NCBI RefSeq assembly: GCF_003096835.1
Contig: NZ_QENZ01000003.1
Span: forward strand, 186,001 to 250,000
From: Balneicella halophila
GTDB taxonomy: Bacteria > Bacteroidota > Bacteroidia > Bacteroidales > Balneicellaceae
DNA length: 64,000 nt
Direction of reading: 5' to 3'
Shown here: piece after piece, positions 18,533 to 27,803 of the stretch
How positions within the stretch are numbered: position 1 is the first letter of the stretch
Layout of the letters: every line of letters starts with the position of its first letter
Made by a program: the position numbers and the translations under genes
The notes under the pieces: model-generated
Seen by the model: only the letters and a program-made list of their open reading frames with translations
Databases searched by the model: none
What the model was told of the DNA's origin: nothing

Positions 18533-19787
18533 TTATAACCTCTATTTGCTTAATCCTTCGCTCTCCAAAAGCTGTAGGTATAAAAGTAAACCCTTTATAG
18601 ATAATCTTTTCATCCTTAGCCGGGAAGGCTCCCTTTAGTTCTAAAAGTAATCCTGCTAAACTGTCTGCCTCCATATCTTCTTCCAATAAATAACCTTCAT
18701 CTAAGCCCATAATTTCTTCAAAATCATCAATTGGTGTTTTCCCCTCAAAGGCATATTTTTTTGGTCCTTTTTTGCTATACCATTTTTCTTCTTCGTCATA
18801 CTCATCGGTAATTTCGCCAACCACTTCCTCCAAAACATCTTCTAATGTAATAATTCCGGAAGACCCTCCGTATTCGTCAATTACAATAGCCATATGCATC
18901 TTCTTGGTCTGGAAGTCTTGCAATAAATCATTGATTTTTTTATTCTCCGGCACAAAATAGGGTTGCCTTATCAGCGTCTGCCAACGAAAGCTTGCAGGTT
19001 TATCTATATGTGGCAATAAGTCTTTGACATAGAGCACACCTCTGACATCATCGAAAGTCTTCACAAAAACTGGAATACGCGAAAAACCTGAATCTATAAT
19101 TACAGCCTTGAGTTTAGTAAAAGTGGTGTTAATTTCTACAGCAACCACATCCATTCGCGAGCGCATGACCTCCTCAGCATTGATGTTGGCAAAGCGAACG
19201 ATGCCTTCAAGCATATCGCGTTCCTCTTCTATTTCATCAGATGCAATCTCAATAGCATGTGACAACTCATCTAATGAGACTGAGCCATCTTTTTTCACCT
19301 TTTTCTCAAACATTTTCAATGAGCGAATAAAAATACTCGCCAAGGGATAAAAAAGTTTCTCTAAAAAACGAATAGTTCGAGCCATAAAACTCGCAAATAG
19401 TACTGGCTTTTTATTAGCATATACTTTAGGAATAATCTCACCAAAAAGCAAGATAAGCGAACTTATCGCTATTATCTCAATCAGTAAACGAAGTGTAGCT
19501 GTTGCATTCGGAAATGTAAAAAGCTGATCCGAAATATATTTGGATAGAACAACAATCCCAATGTTTACAAAGTTATTTGCAATAAATATCGTCGCAATCA
19601 GTCGACTGGGATTTTCCAAAAGACGACGTACGATATCGTGTTTGCTTAAAGGATCATCTTGCTCTATCCTTTTCTTATCCTTAGAATAGATTGCGAAAAA
19701 GGCAACCTCAGAACCTGAAATGAGTGCTGAACAAATTAGTAGAATTGCTAATATTACAATAATAATTGCCATTCCAGTATTTACCAT
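18510..19787 (-). CDS. gldE: CNNM/CorC-family membrane protein, GldE-like
   Basis: A 425-residue protein with an N-terminal DUF21/CNNM membrane domain (about residues 1-190), a CBS pair (about 200-330, with RSRMDVVAVEI and GVLYVKDLLPHI), and a C-terminal CorC_HlyC domain (about 345-425). This architecture is shared by magnesium/cobalt efflux proteins and by GldE of gliding flavobacteria. The order ssb then gldE favours GldE. The usual partner gldD is not downstream; a fur gene is there instead, and the two overlap by 23 bases. Confidence 0.8.
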   Translation of the reverse strand: MVNTGMAIIIVILAILLICSALISGSEVAFFAIYSKDKKRIEQDDPLSKHDIVRRLLENPSRLIATIFIANNFVNIGIVVLSKYISDQLFTFPNATATLRLLIEIIAISSLILLFGEIIPKVYANKKPVLFASFMARTIRFLEKLFYPLASIFIRSLKMFEKKVKKDGSVSLDELSHAIEIASDEIEEERDMLEGIVRFANINAEEVMRSRMDVVAVEINTTFTKLKAVIIDSGFSRIPVFVKTFDDVRGVLYVKDLLPHIDKPASFRWQTLIRQPYFVPENKKINDLLQDFQTKKMHMAIVIDEYGGSSGIITLEDVLEEVVGEITDEYDEEEKWYSKKGPKKYAFEGKTPIDDFEEIMGLDEGYLLEEDMEADSLAGLLLELKGAFPAKDEKIIYKGFTFIPTAFGERRIKQIEVIIDEKSED

Positions 19788-19826
19788 GGATATAGAAAAT
19801 ATTCGTATTTCTTTATGAAAACTGCG

Positions 19827-20237
19827 TTAAAAAGGTAAATCATCAGCGTCATCAAGTTCAGGAGCAATATCTTGTTGCTTCTTTTCTTCTTGTTGAGAAC
19901 TATTATCATCTTTGCGCGATAGCATCTTCATTGAATCTGCTACAATTTCAGTAGTATAGCGCTTGTTGCCCTCTTTATCATCCCATGAGCGAGTACGTAG
20001 TCTCCCCTCAATGTACAGTTGCATACCCTTTTTTACATATTTCTCTGTAATTTCAGCCAACCCTCTCCAAAGTACAATGTTGTGCCATTCTGTTTGTGTT
20101 ATACGCTCACCGTTTTTATTCTTATAGGTTTCACTTGTGGCTAAACGAACAGTTGCTACTGCTGTACCGCCTTCTAAATAACGCACTTCTGGGTCTATCC
20201 CTACATTTCCAACTAAAATTACTTTGTTTACTGACAT
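19827..20237 (-). CDS. ssb: Single-stranded DNA-binding protein
   Basis: A 136-residue SSB with an OB-fold (residues about 1-105; MSVNKVILVGNVGIDPEVRY, TEWHNIVLWRGLAEI, LYIEGRLRTRSW) and an acidic tail ending DDADDLPF that recruits replication and repair partners. It is short in the linker, as is common in Bacteroidota. It is the first gene of the operon with gldE, 39 bases upstream of it, and is divergent from the HU gene across 210 bases. Confidence 0.95.
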   Translation of the reverse strand: MSVNKVILVGNVGIDPEVRYLEGGTAVATVRLATSETYKNKNGERITQTEWHNIVLWRGLAEITEKYVKKGMQLYIEGRLRTRSWDDKEGNKRYTTEIVADSMKMLSRKDDNSSQQEEKKQQDIAPELDDADDLPF

Positions 20238-20369
20238 CTCATTAATTATTTTGATTATTCTGTAAAGATACTATTTTTATACAAATTATTAATAAACAGC
20301 TCCTACAGATGCAGTACCCTACTTAACTGTGTTTTGCAACTACTTTTTTTCTTTTATATCTCTCACTAC

Positions 20370-20400
20370 TTGGCAATTATGTATTTATGTTATATCTTTG
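20370..20400 (+). promoter_or_regulatory. Promoter of the HU gene
   Basis: A -33-like TTGG at 20370-20373 and a -7 element TATCTTTG at 20393-20400 are about 20 bases apart, a near-ideal Bacteroidota sigma-A promoter. Confidence 0.7.
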
Positions 20401-20447
20401 TGTCCGAGTTTTCAATTTTTGAATAAAAATATATAATATAATACATT

Positions 20448-20726
20448 ATGACTAAGGCAGATATAATCAATCAAATATCAAAGGAAACAGGTATTGAGAA
20501 GGTTGCAGTGCAAAAGACCATTGAAGGTTTTATGGATGTGGTAAAAGACTCATTAGAAAAGGGAAATAATGTTTACCTAAGAGGATTTGGAAGTTTTATT
20601 GTAAAGGAAAGAGCCGAAAAAACAGCTCGTAATATTTCTAAAAACACTTCTATTATTATTCCAGCACACAATATTCCTGCTTTCAAGCCTTCAAAGAGTT
20701 TTGTAAATAGAGTTAAAAACAAATAA
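20448..20726 (+). CDS. HU/IHF-family DNA-binding protein
   Basis: A 92-residue histone-like protein. The N-terminal helices (TKADIINQISKETGIEK) and the beta-arm region (GNNVYLRGFGSFIVKERAEK, then PAHNIPAFKPSK) match HU/IHF; the HNIPAFKPSKSF ending is the typical post-arm helix. Such dimers bend DNA and structure the nucleoid. The gene order HU, small ribosomal protein, rng and the divergent ssb is a typical flavobacterial neighbourhood. Confidence 0.92.
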   Translation: MTKADIINQISKETGIEKVAVQKTIEGFMDVVKDSLEKGNNVYLRGFGSFIVKERAEKTARNISKNTSIIIPAHNIPAFKPSKSFVNRVKNK

Positions 20727-20736
20727 ATAAAGAATT

Positions 20737-20829
20737 ATGCCAAACGGAAAAAAAAGAAAAAGACATAAGATGTCAACACACAAGCGTAAAAAAAGATTAC
20801 GTAGAAACAGACATAAAAGTAAAAAATAG
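20737..20829 (+). CDS. AURKAIP1/COX24-domain (mS38-like) tiny ribosomal protein
   Basis: A 30-residue, extremely basic ORF (ATG at 20737, TAG at 20827) beginning MPNGKKRKRHKMSTHKRKK, 10 bases after the HU gene. Sequence and length agree with the Bacteroidota protein family named for its AURKAIP1/COX24 domain, related to the mitochondrial small-subunit protein mS38. A role as a small-ribosomal-subunit component is inferred from this family. Half of the residues are lysine or arginine. It is too short for most gene callers. Confidence 0.85.
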   Translation: MPNGKKRKRHKMSTHKRKKRLRRNRHKSKK

Positions 20830-20926
20830 TCTATTGGCTTAAAAACGATGGATTATTTATGAATTTTGAGCCCGGGCAGTACGAGTTACTTTGTTCGGGT
20901 TATTTATTTAATAGAAGATATGTGTA

Positions 20927-22465
20927 GTGAGTAAAGAATTAGTTATAGATGTACAATCTGATGAAATTCACATTGCACTCCTAAAAGATAAGAAGCTTCA
21001 AGAGCTCAATCAAGAAAAAAAGGACAATCAGTTCGCTGTAGGGGATATTTACCTTGCTAGGGTAAAAAAACTTATGCCCTCACTTAATGCTTGCTTTGTA
21101 GAAGTAGGCTTTGAAAAAGCAGGTTTTCTCCACTATTTAGACTTAGGAGGACAATTTAATTCTATCAACAAGTTTTTGAAGATAGTACAGAAAAACAAAA
21201 ACACACTTTCCCATCTTTCGAAGATGCAGCTTTTGCCTGACATTAGTAAAGATGGAAAGATTAGTGAAGCGGTAAGTGAAGGACAACAACTTTTAGTGCA
21301 AATAGCCAAAGAACCTATTTCAACTAAAGGACCTAGACTTACCAGCGAAATTTCTATTGCAGGGAGACATCTCGTATTGATTCCCTGTGGTAATAAAGTT
21401 TCTATTTCCCAGAAAATAGATTCAGCAGAAGAGAGAAAACGTCTTAAAAATCTCTTAGAAAGTATCACACCTCGTAATTATGGTATTATCGTACGTACGG
21501 TCGCCGAAGGGAAAACGGCATCAGTACTGGATAAAGAGCTAAGAGGATTGGTAAAAAAGTTCGAAAATTCATTGATGGATATTTCAGCTTCAACGAAGGC
21601 GCCCAAGCTAGTACTCAGTGAAATAAACCGTACAGAAACCATCCTCCGTGATATTTTGGACGATTCTATTGAAGGAATCTATGTGAATGACAGAGAGACC
21701 TACTATGATGTCAAAGATTATATTCAAGGCATCGCTCCAGAGATGGAGAAAGTGGTAAAACGAGAAAAAGGCGATATCCCTATTTTTGAAAAATATGATA
21801 TCAACAGCCAACTTAAAAAAGGATTTGGACGTACCGTCTCCTTTGGAAAGCAAGGCTATTTGGTTATTGAGCATACCGAAGCTTGCCACGTGATTGATGT
21901 AAATAGCGGTAACCGTACTAAAGCGACTGACCAAGAAACGAATGCGCTGAATACCAATATGGCAGCAGCCGAAGAAATTGCTAGACAATTACGACTGCGT
22001 GATATGGGTGGAATCATCGTCGTGGACTTTATTGATATGAATGACAGTCAGCACCGTCAGAAACTTCATTCAACGATGAAAGAAGCCATGAGCGGTGATA
22101 GAGCACGACATAACATATTGCCTCTCAGCAAGTTCGGACTGATGCAAATTACCCGTCAACGAGTGCGTCCTGTACAAAAAATTGATGTGCGTGAGGCATG
22201 CCCCACATGTAAGGGCACTGGAAAAATAGAGCCTACGATATCCATCGTAGATGATATCCAAAACAAAATAGAGCAAAGTCCATTAAAAAATATTATTCTG
22301 CAAGTACACCCATTTATTGAAGCGTATTTGAATAGAGGATTTTGGAAAACAATACGGAAAGAATGGCAAAAGAAATACAATAAAAAGATTGTATGCCAAG
22401 CTCTTAGTACATTAGATATCAGCAGTTTCAATATTATTGATCCTAACGAGATCAAGAAGAAGTAA
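20927..22465 (+). CDS. rng: Ribonuclease E/G family endoribonuclease
   Basis: A 512-residue RNase G, involved in rRNA maturation and mRNA decay. It has an N-terminal S1 domain (about residues 38-125, GDIYLARVKKLMPSLNACFVEVG in part), the catalytic core with VIDVNSGN and IVVDFIDM acidic motifs, and the zinc-link CPTCKGTGK. It lacks the long C-terminal degradosome scaffold of RNase E. The start is GTG at 20927 (next residues SKELVIDVQ); an upstream ATG is not in frame. The region 20860-20905 may fold into a short hairpin. Confidence 0.93.
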   Translation: MSKELVIDVQSDEIHIALLKDKKLQELNQEKKDNQFAVGDIYLARVKKLMPSLNACFVEVGFEKAGFLHYLDLGGQFNSINKFLKIVQKNKNTLSHLSKMQLLPDISKDGKISEAVSEGQQLLVQIAKEPISTKGPRLTSEISIAGRHLVLIPCGNKVSISQKIDSAEERKRLKNLLESITPRNYGIIVRTVAEGKTASVLDKELRGLVKKFENSLMDISASTKAPKLVLSEINRTETILRDILDDSIEGIYVNDRETYYDVKDYIQGIAPEMEKVVKREKGDIPIFEKYDINSQLKKGFGRTVSFGKQGYLVIEHTEACHVIDVNSGNRTKATDQETNALNTNMAAAEEIARQLRLRDMGGIIVVDFIDMNDSQHRQKLHSTMKEAMSGDRARHNILPLSKFGLMQITRQRVRPVQKIDVREACPTCKGTGKIEPTISIVDDIQNKIEQSPLKNIILQVHPFIEAYLNRGFWKTIRKEWQKKYNKKIVCQALSTLDISSFNIIDPNEIKKK

Positions 22466-22493
22466 CACAATAAAAATTTTGAGAGAGAAAGAG

Positions 22494-22526
22494 ATACCGA
22501 TGCTATATAGTGTCGGTATTTTTTTA
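22494..22526 (+). terminator. Terminator of rng
   Basis: ATACCGATGC and GTGTCGGTAT form a 10-pair stem (two G-U) around a TATATA loop, followed by T7. Confidence 0.85.
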
Positions 22527-22610
22527 GGTTTTAAATAAAAGGTTCATTTAAAATACTTTACTCATTCTCACATTAAATAAGAAATTAGCTTTTGCAAACC
22601 AAATCTTACA

Positions 22611-22642
22611 AAAAAGCCTCTAAACAAAATGCTTAGAGGCTT
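22611..22642 (-). terminator. Terminator of the alpha-oxoamine synthase gene
   Basis: Perfect 10-bp stem AAGCCTCTAA (22614-22623) with TTAGAGGCTT (22633-22642). On the minus strand it is followed by a T-run. Confidence 0.85.
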
Positions 22643-22664
22643 AGACTATATTGCTAAGAAATAT

Positions 22665-23909
22665 TTATTCTACAGCGGCAAAACTCTTATCATTATAAAA
22701 GCCTGATGCTAATTTCTCGCTCACCTCTTTGAAGCATTTAACCGTGTAGTCCACATCCTCTATGGTATGTGCTGCAGTAGGTATTAGGCGTAATAACAAT
22801 TCGCCTTTCGGAATTACCGGATAGACCACAATAGAGCAGAAAATTCCATAATTTTCTCGTAAATCCATCGTTACTTGGGTTCCTTCATTTACACTACCAG
22901 AAAGATAAACCGGAGTAACAGGTGATTCTGTATGTCCAATATTCAATCCAGCTTCTTTCAATCCATTCTGTAAGGCTTTAGCAATCGTCCAAAGTTGGTC
23001 TTTTAATTCAGGCTTAGAACGCAACAAATCCAAACGCTTTAAGGCACCTTCTACCATTGGCATTGGCAGTGATTTGGCAAATATCTGTGAACGTAGTGTA
23101 TAGCGTAGGAAATTACAAACCTCTTCACTACAAGCGATGAAAGCACCAATTCCTGCCATAGATTTAGCGAAAGTCGCAAAGTGTAAATCTACTCCGTCTT
23201 CTACACCAAAGTGCTCAATAGTTCCAGCACCGGTCTTACCCATTGTACCAAAACCATGCGCATCATCCACTAACAAACGGAAATCAAATTCTTTTTTCAA
23301 CGCACAAATTTCATCCAATTTACCTAAGTCGCCAGCCATTCCAAATACACCTTCGGTAATAACAAGAACAGCTCCTTTTTGCTTTTCAGCCAAAGCTGTA
23401 GCACGTTTCAACTGCTTCTTAAGGTTCTCCATATCATTATGTGGAAATACATAGCGTTTTCCCATATGCAATCTAACTCCATCAAGAATACAAGCATGTG
23501 ATTCTGAATCATAGACAATGACATCATGACGGTCTACCATGGCATCAATTATAGATACCATTCCTTGGTAACCAAAGTTCAATAGGTATGCATCTTCTTT
23601 CCCTACAAACTCAGCTAACTCGCCTTCCAACTTCTCATGCAGACTGGTTTGTCCACTCATCATGCGCGACCCCATTGGATAGGCAAGTCCCCATTTCTCA
23701 GCACCTTCAGCATCTGCTTTACGTACCTCAGGGTGATTCGCTAATCCTAAGTAATTATTTATACTCCATGTTAAAAGCTCTTTCCCTCTAAACTTCATTC
23801 TTGGAGCAATTTCTCCTTCTAGTTTTGGGAATGCATAATAACCATGGGCTTGGCTGGCATATTGTCCAATATTGCCTTTTCTTGTTTTAATTCGTTCGAA
23901 TAAATCCAC
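22665..23909 (-). CDS. PLP-dependent alpha-oxoamine synthase (KBL/SPT/cysteate-acyltransferase group)
   Basis: A 414-residue fold-type I PLP enzyme. The PLP lysine lies in ATFAKSMAGIGAF, the aspartate-histidine motif in LLVDDAHGFGTMGKTGAG, and the phosphate-binding turn in LNFGYQGMVS. Members condense an amino acid with an acyl-CoA/ACP: glycine (KBL), serine (serine palmitoyltransferase) or cysteate (sulfonolipid synthesis). This subgroup, beginning MDLFERI, is common in Bacteroidota and I favour a sphingolipid- or sulfonolipid-forming role over KBL. No other lipid genes are adjacent. The gene is monocistronic. Confidence 0.8.
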   Translation of the reverse strand: MDLFERIKTRKGNIGQYASQAHGYYAFPKLEGEIAPRMKFRGKELLTWSINNYLGLANHPEVRKADAEGAEKWGLAYPMGSRMMSGQTSLHEKLEGELAEFVGKEDAYLLNFGYQGMVSIIDAMVDRHDVIVYDSESHACILDGVRLHMGKRYVFPHNDMENLKKQLKRATALAEKQKGAVLVITEGVFGMAGDLGKLDEICALKKEFDFRLLVDDAHGFGTMGKTGAGTIEHFGVEDGVDLHFATFAKSMAGIGAFIACSEEVCNFLRYTLRSQIFAKSLPMPMVEGALKRLDLLRSKPELKDQLWTIAKALQNGLKEAGLNIGHTESPVTPVYLSGSVNEGTQVTMDLRENYGIFCSIVVYPVIPKGELLLRLIPTAAHTIEDVDYTVKCFKEVSEKLASGFYNDKSFAAVE

Positions 23910-23993
23910 TTTATTTTAATTTTTTAGATTTAGAGATGCAAAGATACTCATTATTAAATAATAATAGAAATGCTAAAAAGCATCACTTATAAA

Positions 23994-24029
23994 AAAGAAA
24001 TAGAGAACCCCCAACTAAGAGATTCTCTA
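23994..24029 (-). terminator. Terminator of the phosphate transporter gene
   Basis: TAGAGAA (24001-24007) pairs with TTCTCTA (24023-24029); the minus strand reads into a T-rich run at 24000-23991. Confidence 0.65.
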
Positions 24030-24049
24030 CTTCTTCCTTTATACAATTA

Positions 24050-26356
24050 TCACTTATTTAATTCATCTTCGAAAGCTTCACTACTTGCAATAAAGAAATC
24101 TCGTAATGATTTCACTACGTTACCTGTCTGTAAGACTAAGTTCTTTGTTTCATTGAGTATTGACAAGTACAACATAGAGTTTCTCGTACCAACGATATTC
24201 TTTTTAATTCTCTTTATTTGTTTTTTACGTATCTGGGTAAGATAAGCAAGAATCTTTTCTTGTCTATCTTGCACAATTTCAAGTTCTTCATCATCTAAAA
24301 TATTAGGCGAATTTGAAGCTAGTATTTTCACATCTTCGTACAGCTCATGAATTAAAGCACCTAGTTCACGAAGTTCATCTGCTTGCTCCTCATTAAATGG
24401 CTTATGATTGTTTGCTAAGTACTGTTTCATCGGATCTACTATAAATGAAATAGAATGTCCAATCTCCCTCAAATAGTCAGCTACTTGTACATAATGATTA
24501 CCCGTCTCTAAAGAAACAGCATTCAAATCGTGTATCACGTGGTGAACGTTGTCTCTTAAGCCTTTCGCCTTTCTATCAACCGAACCGGCTTTTTCAGTGA
24601 CTTTCTTCAACATCTTTAAATCTTCCTGAACGAATGCCTTTACTGACCGTCCATAAATATCAGAAATATGTTTTAAGATCGATGAGATATCTCGAGTTGC
24701 CTTAGCTATAAATTCTTCTTTGTTAGCTACAGCTACAGCTAAGTCCTCCATCGCTAATACTTCATCACTAGTATTTTTCTTAAAGAAAATTCCATATATA
24801 ATAATACCTCCGGCGATCAGTGCTAAAACTATTACTACTATCAGCATTCCTAATTCACCACCAAATGCTTGACCTAGATGAATAATATAAGCTATAAGTG
24901 CTGAAGCTGAAAATGCTACTAAAGCTGTTAAAAACCATCCTCCAATAACGTTTACTACACCAGCAATTCGATACACAGCACTTTCTCTATTCCAAGCTCT
25001 ATCTGCTAGCGAGGTACCCATTGCAACCATAAACGTAACATAAGTCGTAGAAAGTGGTAATTTTAGTGAAGTACCTATTGAAATAAGTATTCCGGCTACA
25101 ACAAGGTTTACAGAAGCTCTAATCAAATCAAATGCCGGCTCCTTCTCCATTTCTTCCTTGCTTAAATTCCTATTCTTCTGCTCGAATCTGTTTTCCATTT
25201 TATCCAGAACAGTATCTGGCACTGCTTTTTTGATAGCTCCGCCCATACCAATAGAGATACGAACAACCCCCCTAGAAAATGCATTCGGATGAAAACGCTC
25301 AGTACCATCACCTTGTCTTGATAGGTTAACCCCAGTAGCAACTACAGCTCGTGCCTTTTTAGAAAACCATAAAGTCAGTACCATTACCCCCCCAGCTAAT
25401 ATCAAAAATAATGTTGGCGTCGGTACTTTCCCTGCTAGTCCTTCCATCGAAAACTCTGATGCTGGAACACCTGAAGCTACCCATTGCTCAAAAGACTGAA
25501 AAGCAGCTATAGGCACACCAATAAAGTTCACCAAGTCGTTACCCGCAAATGCCATAGCTAAAGAAAATGTACCTATGAGAATGATAAATTTTAAAATATT
25601 AAAATGGAAAAGCTTATACAGCAGTTGACAAATCACTGTAACAGCAATAAAACTGACGACAATCCCAATAAATAGATAATTGTCTAATATGTGTTTTACA
25701 TCCCCATAAAAAGGAGTTCCTTTAATACCTTTTATAATAATGAAGTATAAAATTGCAGTGATAGCAAACCCACCAAATAAGGCTCCAAAGTAAGGAACAT
25801 TCTTTTCAAATTGAAACGAGAAAAGTAAACGGGAAAGATACTGAACTATCGCACCGATAGAAAAGGCGAATACTACAGAAAGCAAAATACCACTAATAAT
25901 CATCAAGGCTTTTCCTGTGTTGATAAACTCACCGAGTTGCTCAATATAAATGGCGTCTGAATTATTAATCTTAATCAAAGCCATAGCTACCGATGCACCT
26001 AATAATTCAAACACAATAGAAACGGTCGTAGATGTAGGTAAGCCTAATGTGTTAAATAAATCTAACAACAGCACATCAGTAATCATTACTGCCATAAATA
26101 GGATGATAATTTCATCAAACTGAAACATTCCTGGCATGAAAACACCTTTTCTTGCAACTTCCATCATACCACTCGATGATACTGACCCTGCCAAGACTCC
26201 AACGCTAGCAACAATCATAATCACTCGCATTGTATAAGCTTTTGATCCTATGGCAGAATTCAAGAAGTTTACCGCGTCATTACTTACTCCAACTATAAGG
26301 TCTGTTATCGCTAAGATGAACAATACCCCAATCATAATCATATAGTAGCTTTCCAT
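24050..26356 (-). CDS. PiT-family phosphate transporter with C-terminal PhoU-like domain
   Basis: A 768-residue inner-membrane carrier. The two PHO4 halves carry the paired signature GVSNDAVNFLNSAIGSKA near residue 25 and AFAGNDLVNFIGVPIA near residue 265, both with the N-D-x-x-N core. After the last membrane helix (about 525) come some 230 residues of mostly helical sequence with heptad-like spacing (ISSILKHISDIYGRSVKAF, LREIGHSISFIVDPM), similar to PhoU/DUF47 regulators. Single-gene fusion of a PiT carrier and a PhoU-like part is common in Bacteroidota. Phosphate uptake driven by proton or sodium is expected. Confidence 0.88.
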   Translation of the reverse strand: MESYYMIMIGVLFILAITDLIVGVSNDAVNFLNSAIGSKAYTMRVIMIVASVGVLAGSVSSSGMMEVARKGVFMPGMFQFDEIIILFMAVMITDVLLLDLFNTLGLPTSTTVSIVFELLGASVAMALIKINNSDAIYIEQLGEFINTGKALMIISGILLSVVFAFSIGAIVQYLSRLLFSFQFEKNVPYFGALFGGFAITAILYFIIIKGIKGTPFYGDVKHILDNYLFIGIVVSFIAVTVICQLLYKLFHFNILKFIILIGTFSLAMAFAGNDLVNFIGVPIAAFQSFEQWVASGVPASEFSMEGLAGKVPTPTLFLILAGGVMVLTLWFSKKARAVVATGVNLSRQGDGTERFHPNAFSRGVVRISIGMGGAIKKAVPDTVLDKMENRFEQKNRNLSKEEMEKEPAFDLIRASVNLVVAGILISIGTSLKLPLSTTYVTFMVAMGTSLADRAWNRESAVYRIAGVVNVIGGWFLTALVAFSASALIAYIIHLGQAFGGELGMLIVVIVLALIAGGIIIYGIFFKKNTSDEVLAMEDLAVAVANKEEFIAKATRDISSILKHISDIYGRSVKAFVQEDLKMLKKVTEKAGSVDRKAKGLRDNVHHVIHDLNAVSLETGNHYVQVADYLREIGHSISFIVDPMKQYLANNHKPFNEEQADELRELGALIHELYEDVKILASNSPNILDDEELEIVQDRQEKILAYLTQIRKKQIKRIKKNIVGTRNSMLYLSILNETKNLVLQTGNVVKSLRDFFIASSEAFEDELNK

Positions 26357-26515
26357 AGTGCTATTGTTAGTTTACTAAATTTTCGTCCAAAAATACAAAA
26401 CAGTTGACGGCTTCATATTAAGGAAATGTTAAGACACAACCAGGAAAAGCCGAACTTAACATTGAATTTACATTTCGTCTTAGGAGTCCAGAAATAGGTC
26501 TTTAAAGTATTTTAG

Positions 26516-26523
26516 TATCTTTA
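26516..26523 (+). promoter_or_regulatory. Weak -7 promoter element before the FadL-type porin
   Basis: TATCTTTA differs from TAnnTTTG at the last base; it lies 39 bases before the ATG at 26563. Confidence 0.35.
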
Positions 26524-26562
26524 CGGCTACTAAACCAACTATAATTACTTAAAGATTTTAAC

Positions 26563-27774
26563 ATGAAAAAAGTATTTTTATTCGTATTTTTCTGTTTTGC
26601 AGTCTCTTACACCTATGCTGGTGGCTATGGTGTATCATTACAAAGTCAGAAATTTTTAGGAATGGCTCATGCCGGTACAGGATTGTATCTAGATGGCAGT
26701 GCTATCTTTTTTAATCCTGGAGCACTAGCCCAGCAACAAAACAAGTGGGAATTTACCTTTGGTGGAAATGCCCTTTTTGCGAAAGGATATTATCAAAATC
26801 CGGAAACAAGAGCAAAAAGCGAAACAGATAATCCGGTAGGTACGCCAATTGAGTTTTATGCTTCATACAAGATTAATCAAAAATTAACCGCAGGAGTTGG
26901 ATTTTATACTCCATTTGGAAGTGGCATCGAATGGCCAGAAGGTTGGGAAGGTCGCGCATTGATTACCAATATAGAACTTAAAACGTATTTTGTACAACCC
27001 ACACTGTCTTATGCTATCAATGATTGGTTGAGTGTAGGTGCTGGTCTAGTTATCGTAATGGGTGAAGAGGTGGTTGAAAAAGATATTCCTGCGATAAACG
27101 GACATCTGAAATTAGAAGGTAAAGCTAATCCTTCTTATGGATATAATTTAGGAGTTTATTTACAGCCTACAGAAAAGCTTAGTTTAGGAATCAATTATCG
27201 CTCTAAAATAGACGTGACTGTGGATAATGGAGACGCTATTTTTACAGTGCCTTCTGCCTTAGCAGGAAGTTCATTTATAACCAATGACACTTTCAGTGCT
27301 TCCCTTCCAATGATTTCCTCGCTTAACTTAGGTGTTGCCTACAGAATCAATCCGCAATTAACGATTGCTGGTGATGTAAATTTTAACAATTGGAGTGAGT
27401 ATGAGCAACTTCTTTTTGAATTTAATGAAAATACTCATTTAATCAAAGTTCAAGAAAGGAACTATAAGAACTCAATAACTGGTCGTATCGGTGCGCAATA
27501 CTTAGTCAATGATCGGTTGACAGCCCGAGCAGGATTTTATTATGACCCCACGCCAGTGCGTGAAAATTTCTTCTCTCCTGAGACACCGAGTATGAACAAC
27601 TTAGGATTTACTATGGGAGGATCTTTCCAAGCGTCAAAAAGATTGGGAATTGATTTCTCCCTGTTAATCATCAACGGACAAGAACGCCGAGTTGGCTACA
27701 AAGCAGACAATTTCTGGGGAGACTTTCGCTCTTTTGCAATTTCTCCAGGTATAGGAGTCACCTATAGTTTCTAA
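26563..27774 (+). CDS. OmpP1/FadL/TodX-family outer-membrane protein
   Basis: A 403-residue outer-membrane beta-barrel with a signal peptide (MKKVFLFVFFCFAVSYTYA). The mature start GGYGVSLQSQKFLGMAHAG and following DGSAIFFNPGALA are the N-terminal hatch motif of FadL proteins, which carry hydrophobic compounds such as fatty acids across the outer membrane. It ends in an aromatic residue, SPGIGVTYSF, as outer-membrane barrels do. The downstream gene, 29 bases away, encodes an SGNH hydrolase lipoprotein; the pair probably handles lipids together. Confidence 0.9.
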   Translation: MKKVFLFVFFCFAVSYTYAGGYGVSLQSQKFLGMAHAGTGLYLDGSAIFFNPGALAQQQNKWEFTFGGNALFAKGYYQNPETRAKSETDNPVGTPIEFYASYKINQKLTAGVGFYTPFGSGIEWPEGWEGRALITNIELKTYFVQPTLSYAINDWLSVGAGLVIVMGEEVVEKDIPAINGHLKLEGKANPSYGYNLGVYLQPTEKLSLGINYRSKIDVTVDNGDAIFTVPSALAGSSFITNDTFSASLPMISSLNLGVAYRINPQLTIAGDVNFNNWSEYEQLLFEFNENTHLIKVQERNYKNSITGRIGAQYLVNDRLTARAGFYYDPTPVRENFFSPETPSMNNLGFTMGGSFQASKRLGIDFSLLIINGQERRVGYKADNFWGDFRSFAISPGIGVTYSF

Positions 27775-27803
27775 ATTCCAAACAATTTTATAAAAAATAC
27801 AAT

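Noticed and set aside
1-23909. tdh and kbl as a linked threonine-degradation pair
   Set aside because: The two genes are over 20 kb apart and the synthase fits SPT-like enzymes better.
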